DNA from: Kiloniella majae
GTDB lineage: Bacteria > Pseudomonadota > Alphaproteobacteria > Kiloniellales > Kiloniellaceae
Length of the DNA stretch: 64,000 bases
Reading direction: 5' to 3'
Assembly (NCBI RefSeq): GCF_002118315.1
Contig: NZ_MTSZ01000001.1
Span: forward strand, 124,001-188,000
In this document: positions 53,320 to 62,747 of the stretch, in pieces
Layout: each line of letters starts with the position of its first letter
Position numbering within the stretch: the first letter of the stretch is position 1
Notes under the pieces: generated by a model
The model's database searches: none
Told to the model about the DNA's origin: nothing
What the model saw: only the letters and a program-made list of their open reading frames with translations
Position numbers and translations under genes: made by a program

Positions 53320-53343
53320 GACAGTCACATCAAGACAGTCACA
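53320..53343. repeat. direct repeat GACAGTCACA x2 in dgcN leader
   Basis: GACAGTCACA at 53320-53329 and 53334-53343 (14-bp period), 57-80 bp before the dgcN ATG. A palindrome GGATC-GTT-GATCC lies at 53250-53262. No coding sequence is supported in 52999-53399 although a frame is open from 53169. Confidence 0.45.
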
Positions 53344-53399
53344 AAGGGCACAAGAACAAAACCTTGCATCAAAAATGGTGCATTGAGGGAGTAACAAGT

Positions 53400-54398
53400 A
53401 TGAGCATTAAAACACCTTATCTTCTTTTCCTCGGCAATGCCGCTGATCCCCTTGCCGCCAAGGTCGCCCAGGGCATTAAAGACTGGCGTCCGGAAAACTG
53501 TGTCGGACAGCTTCGTCTTGATGGCTGTAACGCTGATCTGGGGCTAACCGACATGACACCTGCCGAAGCAATTGCCAATGGCGCCAAAAGCATGGTTGTC
53601 GGGGTTGCCAACCGGGGCGGTGTTATTGATGCAACGTGGGTAAAGGCCCTGATCGAAGCCATGGAAGCCGGCCTTGATCTGGCCGCAGGTCTTCACAACA
53701 AACTTGCAGACGTTCCTGAACTAGCAGAAGCCGCAAAACGCCTTGGCCGTGAAATTCACGATGTGCGCCATCCATCCCGCAGCTATCCTGTTGCCGCAGG
53801 GACAAAACGTCCGGGCAAACGCCTGCTCGCCGTGGGAACCGATTGTTCTTGTGGTAAAATGTATTCCACCCTCGCCATTGAAAAAGAACTGCGCGCCCGT
53901 GGTGTTAAGGCTGATTTCCGTGCCACAGGTCAAACCGGGATCCTGATCACGGGTGATGGTGTTTCCGTTGATGCCGTGGCTGCTGATTTTATTTCCGGCT
54001 CTGTAGAAACCCACTCACCCGCCAATGATGACGATCACTGGGATATTATCGAAGGTCAGGGATCTTTGTTCCATGCCTCCTTTGCTGGCGTGACACTCGG
54101 TCTGATCCATGGGTCACAGCCCGATGCATTGGTCCTTTGCCACGAACCCACACGGACACACATGCGCGGACTTCCTGACTTTGGACTACCATCCATAAAA
54201 GAATGCATGGATGCAAATCTGGCCGCAGCAAAACTGACAAACAAAAATGCAAAGTTTGTCGGTATCGCCATCAACACATCAAAGTTGAGCGATGAAGAAG
54301 CCAAAGCCTATCTGGCAAAAACAGAAGAAGAGTTTGGCCTGCCGACTGTTGATCCTGTTCGTACAGGAGTAGCCGCAATCGTGGATAACCTGTCATGA
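53400..54398 (+). CDS. dgcN: DUF1611-family D-glutamate N-acetyltransferase-type protein DgcN
   Basis: 332 residues from MSIKTPYLLFLGN; GGAG lies eight nucleotides upstream. The family has an N-terminal Rossmann-like domain and a C-terminal P-loop-like domain, with VGTDCSCGKMYSTLAI as the nucleotide or CoA-binding loop and ATGQTGILITGDGV following. DUF1611 members paired with an enolase-superfamily epimerase have been described as DgcN, which N-acetylates D-glutamate in marine Proteobacteria. The 4-bp overlap with dgcA and the D-amino-acid enzymes downstream support that role. The frame is open back to 53169 but that extension lacks a ribosome-binding site and family similarity. Confidence 0.85.
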   Translation: MSIKTPYLLFLGNAADPLAAKVAQGIKDWRPENCVGQLRLDGCNADLGLTDMTPAEAIANGAKSMVVGVANRGGVIDATWVKALIEAMEAGLDLAAGLHNKLADVPELAEAAKRLGREIHDVRHPSRSYPVAAGTKRPGKRLLAVGTDCSCGKMYSTLAIEKELRARGVKADFRATGQTGILITGDGVSVDAVAADFISGSVETHSPANDDDHWDIIEGQGSLFHASFAGVTLGLIHGSQPDALVLCHEPTRTHMRGLPDFGLPSIKECMDANLAAAKLTNKNAKFVGIAINTSKLSDEEAKAYLAKTEEEFGLPTVDPVRTGVAAIVDNLS

Positions 54399-55375
54399 GC
54401 CGCAAGATAACTATTTCTTCTACACCTTGGCCAATCCGCGGGTCTTTTACCATTTCCCGCGGGTCCAAGACCGAAGCTGTCGTTCTCAACGTTTACATTG
54501 AAGAAGACGGCATAAAGGCACAGGGCGAATGCGTTCCCTATCCCAGATATGGTGAGTCTGTGGAATCTGTGACGGCACAGATCAATGAAATCCTGCCAGC
54601 CCTTGAAGGCGGCATGACACGCACAGAGCTACAAGCCGCCATGCCCGCAGGTGCCGGACGTTTTGCCGTTGATGCAGCCCTTTGGGATCTGGAAGCCAAG
54701 AAGGCTGGCAAACGCGCGTGGGAAATCGCTGGTATTCCTATGGAACCAGCGACCACCGTTTATACTCTATCCCTGTCCGATCCGGAAACAATGGAACAGG
54801 ACGCCCGCGACAATCAGGACAAACCCCTTCTAAAGCTCAAACTGGGCGGCGAAGGTGATCTTGCCCGTGTTGCCGCTGTGCGCAAAGGCCATCCAACAGC
54901 CCGTATCGTCGTTGATGCCAACGAAGCCTGGACCAAAGAGGTGTACAACGCAATTGTACCTGAACTGGTCAAGCTGGGCGTTGAAATGATCGAACAGCCC
55001 TTTCCCGCTGGTGATGATGACCTGCTCAAAGAACTGGATCGTCCAATCACGATCTGTGCCGATGAGTCCTGTCACGATCGGGCTTCCCTGCCCAAGCTTG
55101 TTGGCAAGTATGACATGATAAACATCAAGCTGGATAAAACAGGTGGCCTGACCGAAGCCCTCGCCATGAAACAGGAAGCGGAAAAGCTCGGCTTTGAAAT
55201 CATGACGGGCTGTATGCTTGGGTCATCCCTTGCCATGGCCCCGGCGATGCTTATTGCCCAGGGTAGCAAGGTTGTTGATCTGGACGCGCCGTTGTTGCTG
55301 GCAGAAGATTGTGAACCCGGTCTGGTTTTCACTGGTGTTGAAATTGCCCCACCTGAAAAAGCGCTTTGGGGTTAA
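54395..55375 (+). CDS. dgcA: enolase-superfamily epimerase/racemase DgcA
   Basis: 326 residues, muconate-lactonising/dipeptide-epimerase subgroup. LKLKLGG carries the KxK catalytic lysine. Metal ligands are Asp in VVDANEAW, Glu in MIEQPFPAGD and Asp in CADESC, and the second catalytic lysine is in INIKLDKTGG. The start overlaps dgcN by 4 bp (ATGA). Known relatives are L-Ala-D/L-Glu epimerases and DgcA, which racemises N-acetyl-D-glutamate. Context favours DgcA; peptidoglycan dipeptide epimerisation is the alternative. Confidence 0.87.
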   Translation: MSRKITISSTPWPIRGSFTISRGSKTEAVVLNVYIEEDGIKAQGECVPYPRYGESVESVTAQINEILPALEGGMTRTELQAAMPAGAGRFAVDAALWDLEAKKAGKRAWEIAGIPMEPATTVYTLSLSDPETMEQDARDNQDKPLLKLKLGGEGDLARVAAVRKGHPTARIVVDANEAWTKEVYNAIVPELVKLGVEMIEQPFPAGDDDLLKELDRPITICADESCHDRASLPKLVGKYDMINIKLDKTGGLTEALAMKQEAEKLGFEIMTGCMLGSSLAMAPAMLIAQGSKVVDLDAPLLLAEDCEPGLVFTGVEIAPPEKALWG

Positions 55376-55407
55376 GCCCCTGTTGGGTCATAAGGAATTT
55401 TAAGAAT

Positions 55408-56256
55408 ATGAGCAGAACAGTTTATGTAAACGGGTCTTTCCTCCCCGAAGAAGATGCCAAGGTTTCCGTTTTTGATCGCGGATTTCTATTTGCAGATGGC
55501 GTTTATGAAGTTTCAACCGTCTTGGAAGGGCGTTTGATCGACAACGAAGCGCATCTTGTCCGCCTTCAGCGATCATTGGATGAGCTACAAATGACCAGCC
55601 CGGTTTCCATGGATGAAATCGTGACCATTCAAAACAAGCTGATCAAACAAAACGGCCTGAAAGAAGGCGGTTTGTATTTGCAAATCACCCGTGGCGCCGC
55701 AGACCGTGAATTTGGCTTCCCGAAAGACGCAACACCGTCACTGGTGATGTTCACACAGGAAAAGAACCTGTTGAACAGCCCCTCTGCTGAACGCGGCCTT
55801 GCCGTGATCTCTGTCGAAGACATTCGCTGGCAACGTCGGGACATCAAAACCGTTGGTCTCTTGGCCCCTGCCCTTGCCAAACAGGCCGCCGTGGTTGCAG
55901 GTGCGGACGATGCGTGGATGTACGAAGATGGTTTTGTAACCGAAGGCAGTTCAAACAACGCCTATATCATCAGCAAGGAAGGCAAGATCATTACCCGTCA
56001 TTTGGGCAATGAAATCCTGCACGGCATTACCCGTCGTGCCGTGCTCTCCCTTGCCAACGAAGCCGATATGGAAGTGGAAGAGCGCCCCTTCACACTGGAT
56101 GAAGTGCGCAATGCCGCCGAGGCCTTTGTAACTTCGGCTACCACCTTTGTGACAGCCGTTATTTCCCTTGACGGTGAGAAAATTGGGGATGGCAAGCCGG
56201 GTGAATTAACCAAGCGTTTGCGTCAACTCTATATTGAACAAGCTCTCGCAAGTTAA
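55408..56256 (+). CDS. dat: D-amino-acid (D-alanine) transaminase
   Basis: 282 residues, fold-type IV PLP aminotransferase. VSVFDRGFLFADGVYEV is the class signature. Lys in RDIKTVGLL is the PLP lysine, EGSSNNAYII binds the cofactor phosphate, and GITRRAVLSL and TSATTFVTAVI close the site. The stretches agree with Bacillus D-alanine transaminase more than with BCAT. It transfers amino groups between D-amino acids and 2-oxoacids. It lies 32 bp after dgcA, so is probably co-transcribed. The ATG at 55408 has AAGGA upstream; the longer frame from 55366 overlaps dgcA and is rejected. Confidence 0.92.
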   Translation: MSRTVYVNGSFLPEEDAKVSVFDRGFLFADGVYEVSTVLEGRLIDNEAHLVRLQRSLDELQMTSPVSMDEIVTIQNKLIKQNGLKEGGLYLQITRGAADREFGFPKDATPSLVMFTQEKNLLNSPSAERGLAVISVEDIRWQRRDIKTVGLLAPALAKQAAVVAGADDAWMYEDGFVTEGSSNNAYIISKEGKIITRHLGNEILHGITRRAVLSLANEADMEVEERPFTLDEVRNAAEAFVTSATTFVTAVISLDGEKIGDGKPGELTKRLRQLYIEQALAS

Positions 56257-56290
56257 GCCTCAGGTTTAAGGAAAAACTCAATAAATGTAA

Positions 56291-56327
56291 AATAGGCTGT
56301 CCATCCCTAATTGGCAGCCTATTCTTT
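56291..56327 (+). terminator. hairpin between dat and alr
   Basis: AATAGGCTG (56291-56299) pairs with CAGCCTATT (56315-56323) and is followed by CTTTC. It is a moderate terminator that would partly separate alr from dgcN-dgcA-dat. Confidence 0.55.
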
Positions 56328-56348
56328 CATCAAGCAGGACCGCCATAG

Positions 56349-57470
56349 ATGACACACCTACCTACCCGCAACGCTGTCCCTCAAAGCACCAGCCCTGAAC
56401 TTATTGTCGATCTCAATGCGGTGGTTGATAACTACAAAACACTACAGGGTATGGTGTCGGGCGAGTGTTCAGGTGTTATAAAAGCCAATGCTTATGGCAT
56501 GGGGAGTAATCAAATTGCTCAAGCCCTCAGTGAAGAAGGCTGTGAAACCTTTTTTGTAGCGCTGGCTAGCGAAGGTGTGGAAATCAGGGCTTTACTGCCC
56601 AACGCAACGATATTTGTACTCTCTCCTTTCCTCGCTCTGGATTGCGAGCTTCTCAAAGAACACAAACTTGTTCCCTGCCTCTATGATATCGAAGGTATTA
56701 ACCATTGGATTTCGGCCCACAGCGGCCTTGCGCCCGTGGCGCTGCACTTTGAGACCGGGATCAATCGTCTGGGACTTTCTGCACAAAATTTGGAAACACT
56801 GCTTTCCGATAAAACAAAACTTGGGCAACTCGACATCAAGCTGGTGATGAGCCACCTATCGAGTGGAGATGAGCAACAGTCCCGTCACAATCCGGAACAA
56901 CTCAAAGCCTTCAAAATGATACGAGCTGAGTTTCCGAATGTCCCAGCAAGCCTTGCCAATACCGGCGGCATTCTGCTTGGATCGGAATATCACTTTGACC
57001 TCGTGCGACCCGGAATTGGCCTTTACGGTCACGATCCGCATTATTATGAAAACAATTGTTCTCGCCTGAAAACAGTCGCAACCTTCAGAGCACCACTGGC
57101 GCAGATAAAACACCTAAAATCCAATGATTCCGTAGGTTACGGTGCAACAGAAATGAGCAAGGATAGTGAAATTGGCGTAATTCTCTGTGGCTATGCAGAC
57201 GGGGTTATGCGCGCTTTCTTCCGACATGAAACCAGAGAAGGCCACAAAGTAGCTCTTAATGGGTTCAGCACACCAATGCTCGGTCGTGTCTCTATGGATA
57301 TGATCACTATTGACCTCACAGACATTCCATCAGATGCTTACAAAAAAGGCGACATGGTTGAAATTTTCGGCCCCAACAGCCTGGTCGAAGACGCCGCCGT
57401 CATGGCTGGCACCTCAGCTTACGAGCTCTTCACCCGTGTCAGTGACCGGACAGTTCGGAAGTATGTTTGA
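56349..57470 (+). CDS. alr: alanine racemase
   Basis: 373 residues, fold-type III PLP enzyme. The Schiff-base lysine is in GVIKANAYGMG. HFETGINRLGL and VMSHLSSGDE line the barrel, and the PLP-binding RPGIGLYG is present. The catalytic Tyr of the opposite subunit lies in DSVGYGATEMSK and GRVSMDMI is near the C terminus. It interconverts L- and D-alanine, needed for peptidoglycan or for D-alanine use. Placed after dat, it can feed D-alanine into transamination. Broad-spectrum racemase activity cannot be excluded; no signal peptide is present. Confidence 0.94.
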   Translation: MTHLPTRNAVPQSTSPELIVDLNAVVDNYKTLQGMVSGECSGVIKANAYGMGSNQIAQALSEEGCETFFVALASEGVEIRALLPNATIFVLSPFLALDCELLKEHKLVPCLYDIEGINHWISAHSGLAPVALHFETGINRLGLSAQNLETLLSDKTKLGQLDIKLVMSHLSSGDEQQSRHNPEQLKAFKMIRAEFPNVPASLANTGGILLGSEYHFDLVRPGIGLYGHDPHYYENNCSRLKTVATFRAPLAQIKHLKSNDSVGYGATEMSKDSEIGVILCGYADGVMRAFFRHETREGHKVALNGFSTPMLGRVSMDMITIDLTDIPSDAYKKGDMVEIFGPNSLVEDAAVMAGTSAYELFTRVSDRTVRKYV

Positions 57471-57568
57471 GATTGTTAAATAATAAGTAAGATCAATAAA
57501 ATAGATTATTTAAAAGGTAAATTTATTTCTGAATATATTGATTGGTAATTATTTACAGGGATTAATAA

Positions 57569-58126
57569 ATGCCCGTTGGCTTTTACTTATTTATCTTATT
57601 TTCAAAACACGATGTCAGGATTTTATATGACAATTTAAAAAAGAACCAAGCAATCAACCACAAAGCATTAAATAGATTTTCGATATGTTTTCTATCTGCT
57701 TTATTAATATTAATCGCCATTGAAACGCCGCTAATTTACTTTCTCATAAGCAAATCATATGAGGAATTTCATTATTCATACCCTATTCTCATATTTCTAT
57801 TTATTATTATCGGTTTCTACGTTGTCTATAAAAACTATTTTAAGATATTAACGAATGAGTTCCTATCTTATAATCAAGGACAAGTTTCAAAAGGAGTGAT
57901 CGTTAATAAAATATATCATCATTATGGCATGTGTTCTGTCGCATACGAATTTACAGTGGAAAACAGAACATACAAAGGGCAATCCAATATAGGATCTTGG
58001 TTTTCTTCTTCTCAGTGGAAAGAAAAAGCTGTTGTTGATATTGTTTACTGGTCAAAAGATCCTAATTTCTCTACACTTTATCATTCAAAAGAACTTAAAC
58101 ATTATTCCTTATCTTATACGAGTTAG
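57569..58126 (+). CDS. DUF3592-like small membrane protein
   Basis: 185 residues, AT-rich gene. Two hydrophobic segments (about 40-60 and 70-88) are followed by a soluble domain with the pattern KGVIVNKIYHHYGMCSVAYEFTVENRTYKGQ and VVDIVYWSKDPNFSTLY. This resembles DUF3592 (G-x-V, a central Y-x-F, then a Y-x-kdP end). AGGG lies eight nucleotides before the ATG. Its neighbour at 58170-58764 is a paralogue. Codon and base use are more AT-rich than adjacent metabolic genes, suggesting recent acquisition. Function unknown. Confidence 0.65.
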   Translation: MPVGFYLFILFSKHDVRILYDNLKKNQAINHKALNRFSICFLSALLILIAIETPLIYFLISKSYEEFHYSYPILIFLFIIIGFYVVYKNYFKILTNEFLSYNQGQVSKGVIVNKIYHHYGMCSVAYEFTVENRTYKGQSNIGSWFSSSQWKEKAVVDIVYWSKDPNFSTLYHSKELKHYSLSYTS

Positions 58127-58169
58127 GTGATAAAGTTCTTTCACTTAAAGCATAACAATAGACACTAAA

Positions 58170-58764
58170 ATGAGTACTTCAAAACTTATATTGAGTTTAT
58201 TTAGTTCTAGAGATTTCAAAGAAATCTTAAAACAGCTTGAAAAAAAATGACCTGAACATAGCAAATCTTCAGATTTATAAATCAAAGCTTTTTAGACGTA
58301 TTTTGCTAATAATATTCTTAATTCTGCTGATTTCTGCTATATGTTTTTACAGTTACATACAAAGCGATAAATTATTCCCCCTCTATGCAGGGTTATCAAT
58401 TAATTTTCTTCTTATTTTTTCTATTTTTCTCGCCCCGATGAAACAGCATGAAAAAGTTATAATCGCCTGTACGAAACCATCCTTTATAACGGGACAAGTA
58501 ACACGTCGATGGCTGGATAAATACATGCGATTTAGTGTCGATTATGCGTTTTATGTAGAAGACAGAAAATACACTAGTACCTACCATGCAGGTATAGGAT
58601 TTTATTTTAGTAAGTGGTCAAAGAATAAGCCAACAAAAATTGTATACGCAACAACAAATCCCAAATGTTCTTGCCTATTTGAAAAAGCTAATTTTATACG
58701 TTGGTGTTTATCAAAAACAGAGTTAACTCAGTTTGAAAAAAGAAATAAGGAACTCAAATGGTGA
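58170..58764 (+). pseudogene. DUF3592-like paralogue interrupted by a frameshift at an A8 run
   Basis: From ATG 58170 the frame reads MSTSKLILSLFSSRDFKEIL and stops at TGA 58248-58250, directly after eight adenines (58240-58247). The second part continues in the -1 frame as NDLNIANLQIYKSKLFRRIL and ends at 58764. Joined, the two halves align along the neighbour at 57569: ILFSKHDVRILYDNLKK corresponds to SLFSSRDFKEILKQLEKK. Two transmembrane segments and the RKYTSTYHAG/TKIVYATTNP domain are kept. Explanations: a true indel, a sequencing error in the homopolymer, or -1 slippage on A-AAA-AAA. The TTG at 58237 as an independent start is less likely. Confidence 0.7.
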
Positions 58765-58817
58765 ACAAAAAAATTTCATTCACCATTTGAAGATAAGTTA
58801 AAGTATAAATTCACCCT

Positions 58818-61001
58818 TTACCCTTTCAACTCCAACCGCTTAGCATGTAATATCGGCTCGGTATATCCAGACGGTTGCACAGCACCTTTAAGAACCAGAT
58901 CACAAGCCGCTTGAAAGGCGATTGAGGTGTCAAAATCATCGGCCATAGGCTTGTAGACTGGATCGTCTGCATTTTGCCCGTCGACGACGGTTGCCATGCG
59001 TTTCATGGTTTCCATGACTTGGGCTTCGGTGCAAATGCCGTGATGGAGCCAGTTGGCGATGTGTTGGGAGGAAATGCGCAGGGTTGCGCGGTCTTCCATC
59101 AAGCCGACGTTGTTGATGTCGGGGACTTTGGAACAGCCCACACCGTGATCGACCCAGCGGACAACGTATCCCAGAATGCCTTGGGCGTTGTTATCCAGTT
59201 CGCGTTGTACCTCGTCCGGGGACCAGTTGGTGTCTTTGGCAACAGGGACTGAGATCAAATCGTTCAGAGATGCACGCTCTCTTTGCGCCAGTTCTTTCTG
59301 GCGATCAAAGACGTTGATCGCGTGATAGTGGGTTGCGTGTAGGGTTGCCGCTGTGGGGGATGGCACCCAAGCCGTATTCGCGCCCGCTTGCGGGTGGCCG
59401 GACTTTTGGTCCAGCATATTGGCCATCAGGTCCGGCATGGCCCACATGCCTTTGCCAATTTGCGCACGGCCACTAAGGCCACAGGCAAGGCCAATATCCA
59501 CATTCCAGTCTTCATAAGCCTTGATCCACGCGGCGTTTTTCATATCGCCTTTGCGGATCATGGGGCCAGCCTCCATGGCCGTGTGGATTTCATCACCCGT
59601 GCGATCCAGGAAGCCTGTATTGATAAAGAACACCCGATGTTTGGCGGCACGGATTGCTTCTTTTAAATTCAGCGTGGTCCGGCGCTCTTCATCCATAATC
59701 CCGATTTTAAGAGTGTGGCGTTTCAGCCCCAAGAGATCTTCGACCTTTGTGAAAATCTTGTCGGCAAAAGCCACTTCGTCAGGCCCGTGCATTTTAGGTT
59801 TCACGATATAGACAGAGCCTGTCCGGCTATTTCGTATAGACGCTTCTTTCGAACCGGAAGATTTGAGAAGATCGTGTTTGGCGATAACCGCCGTGATCAT
59901 CGCATCTATCAAACCTTCGGGAACTTCGCGGGCGTCATCCCCGACCAGAATAGCCGGGTTGGTCATAAGATGCCCGACATTGCGGACCAGCATCAGGCTC
60001 CGCCCTTGCAAGGTGAGACTTTCGCCCGTACCAGTCTGATAGGTTCGATCATCTTTTAATCGACGGGTAATGGTCTTGCCACCCTTTTGCAGATCCGTGG
60101 ACAGGTCGCCCCGCATCAGGCCGAGCCAGTTACGATAGACAGCAACCTTTTCCTCTGCGTCAACCGCAGCGACGGAATCTTCGCAGTCCATAATGGTTGA
60201 AAGCGCAGCCTCAACAATAACATCCGCAACACCCGCCGGATCTGTCTTGCCGATGGGATGGTTACGATCAACAGAGATTTCCAGATGCAGCCCATTATGA
60301 CGGATCAAAAGAGCAAAGGCATTATTGAGATCACCGCGATAGCCTCTGTATTCAGCGATATCAGAAAGGGTTGCTCGTTGACCATTTTCCAGTGTCGCAA
60401 CCAGTTTGCCGTCATCAACCTTATAACAAACAACATCTTTGTGAGAGCCACCGTTCAGCGGCGCAGCCTGATCAAGAAAATCCTTGGCCCAATCAATGAC
60501 CTTTTGCCCCCGAACCGGGTTAAACCCAGCCTGTTTTTCTGCCCCATCGGTTTCCGGGATCGCATCGGTGCCATAGAGCGCATCGTAAAGGCTTCCCCAA
60601 CGCGCATTGGCCGCATTCAGGGCATAACGCGCGTTCATCACAGGCACCACAAGTTGGGGTCCGGCGATAGAGGTTATTTCTTCGTCCACATTTGCTGTTT
60701 CAATGGCAAAATCAGCGCCTTCGGGAACCAGATAACCGATTTCTTCCAGAAATGATTTATACGCCCCATGATCTGTAATAGGACCGGGGTGAGCTCGATG
60801 CCAGTTATTCAGCTGGCCTTGCAACTCTGCCCGCCGCGCGAGCAGCTTTGCATTTTCCGGCATAAGATCTTGCAGCAGTTCATTCATGCCAGCCCAAAAA
60901 TCATCAGGGGTAACACCTGTCCCGGGCAGGGCTTCGTTATTCACAAAATTATGCAGCGTTTTATCAATTTGCAGCGCGCCGACCTTAATGCGATCAGTCA
61001 T
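58818..61001 (-). CDS. glcB: malate synthase G
   Basis: 727 residues, the single-chain G isoform. N-terminal [29 protein letters not shown], the central acidic [53 protein letters not shown] and C-terminal [11 protein letters not shown] are diagnostic; each is a conserved block in GlcB. It condenses glyoxylate with acetyl-CoA to malate. It is downstream of the ureide genes on the same strand, 141 bp from allA, so glyoxylate from ureidoglycolate has an immediate consumer. A spaced inverted repeat, ATAGCTGTTTA (61044-61054) and TAAACAGCTAT (61089-61099), lies in its promoter region. Confidence 0.96.
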   Translation of the reverse strand: MTDRIKVGALQIDKTLHNFVNNEALPGTGVTPDDFWAGMNELLQDLMPENAKLLARRAELQGQLNNWHRAHPGPITDHGAYKSFLEEIGYLVPEGADFAIETANVDEEITSIAGPQLVVPVMNARYALNAANARWGSLYDALYGTDAIPETDGAEKQAGFNPVRGQKVIDWAKDFLDQAAPLNGGSHKDVVCYKVDDGKLVATLENGQRATLSDIAEYRGYRGDLNNAFALLIRHNGLHLEISVDRNHPIGKTDPAGVADVIVEAALSTIMDCEDSVAAVDAEEKVAVYRNWLGLMRGDLSTDLQKGGKTITRRLKDDRTYQTGTGESLTLQGRSLMLVRNVGHLMTNPAILVGDDAREVPEGLIDAMITAVIAKHDLLKSSGSKEASIRNSRTGSVYIVKPKMHGPDEVAFADKIFTKVEDLLGLKRHTLKIGIMDEERRTTLNLKEAIRAAKHRVFFINTGFLDRTGDEIHTAMEAGPMIRKGDMKNAAWIKAYEDWNVDIGLACGLSGRAQIGKGMWAMPDLMANMLDQKSGHPQAGANTAWVPSPTAATLHATHYHAINVFDRQKELAQRERASLNDLISVPVAKDTNWSPDEVQRELDNNAQGILGYVVRWVDHGVGCSKVPDINNVGLMEDRATLRISSQHIANWLHHGICTEAQVMETMKRMATVVDGQNADDPVYKPMADDFDTSIAFQAACDLVLKGAVQPSGYTEPILHAKRLELKG

Positions 61002-61142
61002 TATTATCTATTCCAGTCTTCATATTTAAAATAAGGGCCCGTAATAGCTGTTTAACTTAACTCTTCACGCCTTAAGAAAAAATCAAGCTAAACAGCTATA
61101 ATTATATAGTGTTCATCATATGGTAATTTTACAAAGAGGCTA

Positions 61143-61676
61143 TTAAGGAATTTTCAGAAGAGCACCTCCCCCCTCAAACCAGCGTTCTTCCAAATTAGCC
61201 GCGCCTTCATCCGCAGGTCCTTTTCTGTCCAAAATCAGGAAATCCTGAGTTGGCTCTAACACCAGCAAGGGATGATGCCAGACATTTTTATGATACTGAA
61301 TGCCCTGTACGCCAGATGCAAGAAAAGCCCGACATCCTGCAGCTGTTGGGTTTTCATCCTTACACACCACAACCAACCAAGGGGCAGGCTGCATGGGGAT
61401 AAAAGCCTGTGATCCCAAGGGATGGCGTTCCATCATATAAATCGCAATTGGCAAAGGTCTTGGCGTCCCCCGAAAGATAGAGAAAATAGCCTCACCTTCT
61501 CTATCCCTGACGTCTGCCTGTGCCAAATCATGGAAACGACGGGTCGTTCCCTCGTTAATCAGGTAGCTTTTGTCATGATCCGCTTCGATAACCTGACCAA
61601 AGGGAGCAAAGGCCTCTTTGGTTAGGGGTTCAGGCCTCAAATCTATAAGAGTGGTTTCAGGTGATTTTGATGTCAT
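61143..61676 (-). CDS. allA: ureidoglycolate lyase
   Basis: 177 residues, cupin-like AllA family. LTKEAFAPFGQVIEAD, FSIFRGTPRPLPIAIYMMERHPLGSQAFIPM, GVQGIQYHKNVWHHPLLVLE and C-terminal ERWFE are typical; the His-rich YHKNVWHHPLL segment lies in the active site. It splits ureidoglycolate into glyoxylate and urea. It lies 17 bp downstream of the allantoicase gene. Confidence 0.94.
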   Translation of the reverse strand: MTSKSPETTLIDLRPEPLTKEAFAPFGQVIEADHDKSYLINEGTTRRFHDLAQADVRDREGEAIFSIFRGTPRPLPIAIYMMERHPLGSQAFIPMQPAPWLVVVCKDENPTAAGCRAFLASGVQGIQYHKNVWHHPLLVLEPTQDFLILDRKGPADEGAANLEERWFEGGGALLKIP

Positions 61677-61693
61677 CGGCTTATACTCATTCC

Positions 61694-62695
61694 CTACTTA
61701 GCCAATCTACCGAAAATACGTAATCGAGAAACTCCACCGTCCGGGAAGATATTCAGACGAACGTGAGTAATCGGTTTTGACGCGTTAAAGTGTTCACTAT
61801 CAAAGATATGAATGCTATCGGCCTGAAGTTTCTGTTGAGGTAACAATTCATCCCAGAACATGGACTGCGTGATGATGGACTCATCTGTCCCTTCACTGAC
61901 ATGTGCCGCACAGATCGAACAGCTATCGGGGTAGTTCCCCTTGAAGTGTGCAGTATCAACCTCGATTTTATCAACGGTTCCCGCGTGCCCCAACGCAATA
62001 ACAATCCAGTCATTACCGGGTTCACGACGACGACGCGTTTCCCAGCCATCTTCCATATCAACACCGCGTCCAGCGGTTAGCAATGACCAGACATTGCCAT
62101 AGTGCGCGTCGTTATAGCCGACAACACGGCCACCATTGGTCAGCGCAGAGAGTTCATGAATGCCCGTGGCATCGCGACCATCCCAATCGCAAAAGGGTTC
62201 ACCATAAACACGCAACCGCGCCACACCGCCATCGGGATAGATATGCAACCGCAGCCAGTTATAGGGTGTTTCGTCCTCGACCTTTACAAAGTGATGCGCA
62301 GAAGCACCCAGCGAAGTGGCAGGAACGATTTCGGCCCACTTGGAATTTTCGTCGGGCTCATCAACCGAAACACAGGCTTCAATTGAAGCGGCTGGCGGGT
62401 AGTTTCCCGTAAAATGAGACGTATCAATATCAACGCCGCGAATGGTGCCTTTGGCCCCTAAGCGGATCAGACAATGATCATGTCCTCCCCCCCTACGGCG
62501 GCGACTTTCCCAACCGTCCATCCACTTGCCGTGGTCATCAAATTTACCTTCGATAAAAACCGCATCACTATCAGCAATCATGCGTTCCTTGGCAGCAAAA
62601 AATTCATCCGTTGCCGAAACCACCTGTGTGCCAAATTTTGGCGAGGCAAGATTTACATATTTGGCGGCGTATTTTTCCAGTTCAGAATTACTCAT
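61694..62695 (-). CDS. alc: allantoicase
   Basis: 333 residues built from two homologous jelly-roll repeats. WESRRRRGGGHDHCLIRLGAKG with HFTGNYPP, and WETRRRREPGNDWIVIALGHAG with HFKGNYPD, show the internal duplication. PDGGVARLRVYGEP and PDGGVSRLRIFG end the repeats. It hydrolyses allantoate to ureidoglycolate and urea. It lies between allantoinase (52 bp upstream) and ureidoglycolate lyase (17 bp downstream). Confidence 0.96.
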   Translation of the reverse strand: MSNSELEKYAAKYVNLASPKFGTQVVSATDEFFAAKERMIADSDAVFIEGKFDDHGKWMDGWESRRRRGGGHDHCLIRLGAKGTIRGVDIDTSHFTGNYPPAASIEACVSVDEPDENSKWAEIVPATSLGASAHHFVKVEDETPYNWLRLHIYPDGGVARLRVYGEPFCDWDGRDATGIHELSALTNGGRVVGYNDAHYGNVWSLLTAGRGVDMEDGWETRRRREPGNDWIVIALGHAGTVDKIEVDTAHFKGNYPDSCSICAAHVSEGTDESIITQSMFWDELLPQQKLQADSIHIFDSEHFNASKPITHVRLNIFPDGGVSRLRIFGRLAK

Positions 62696-62747
62696 TTATT
62701 TATAACCTTTGAATCCCATCAAGGTTAATTCCTTGCTTGCTAACAAT

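Noticed and set aside
53169-53399. 77-codon N-terminal extension of DgcN
   Set aside because: The region is the regulatory interval facing the Lrp gene, contains repeats and is polar and unlike the family; the ATG at 53400 has a good ribosome-binding site.
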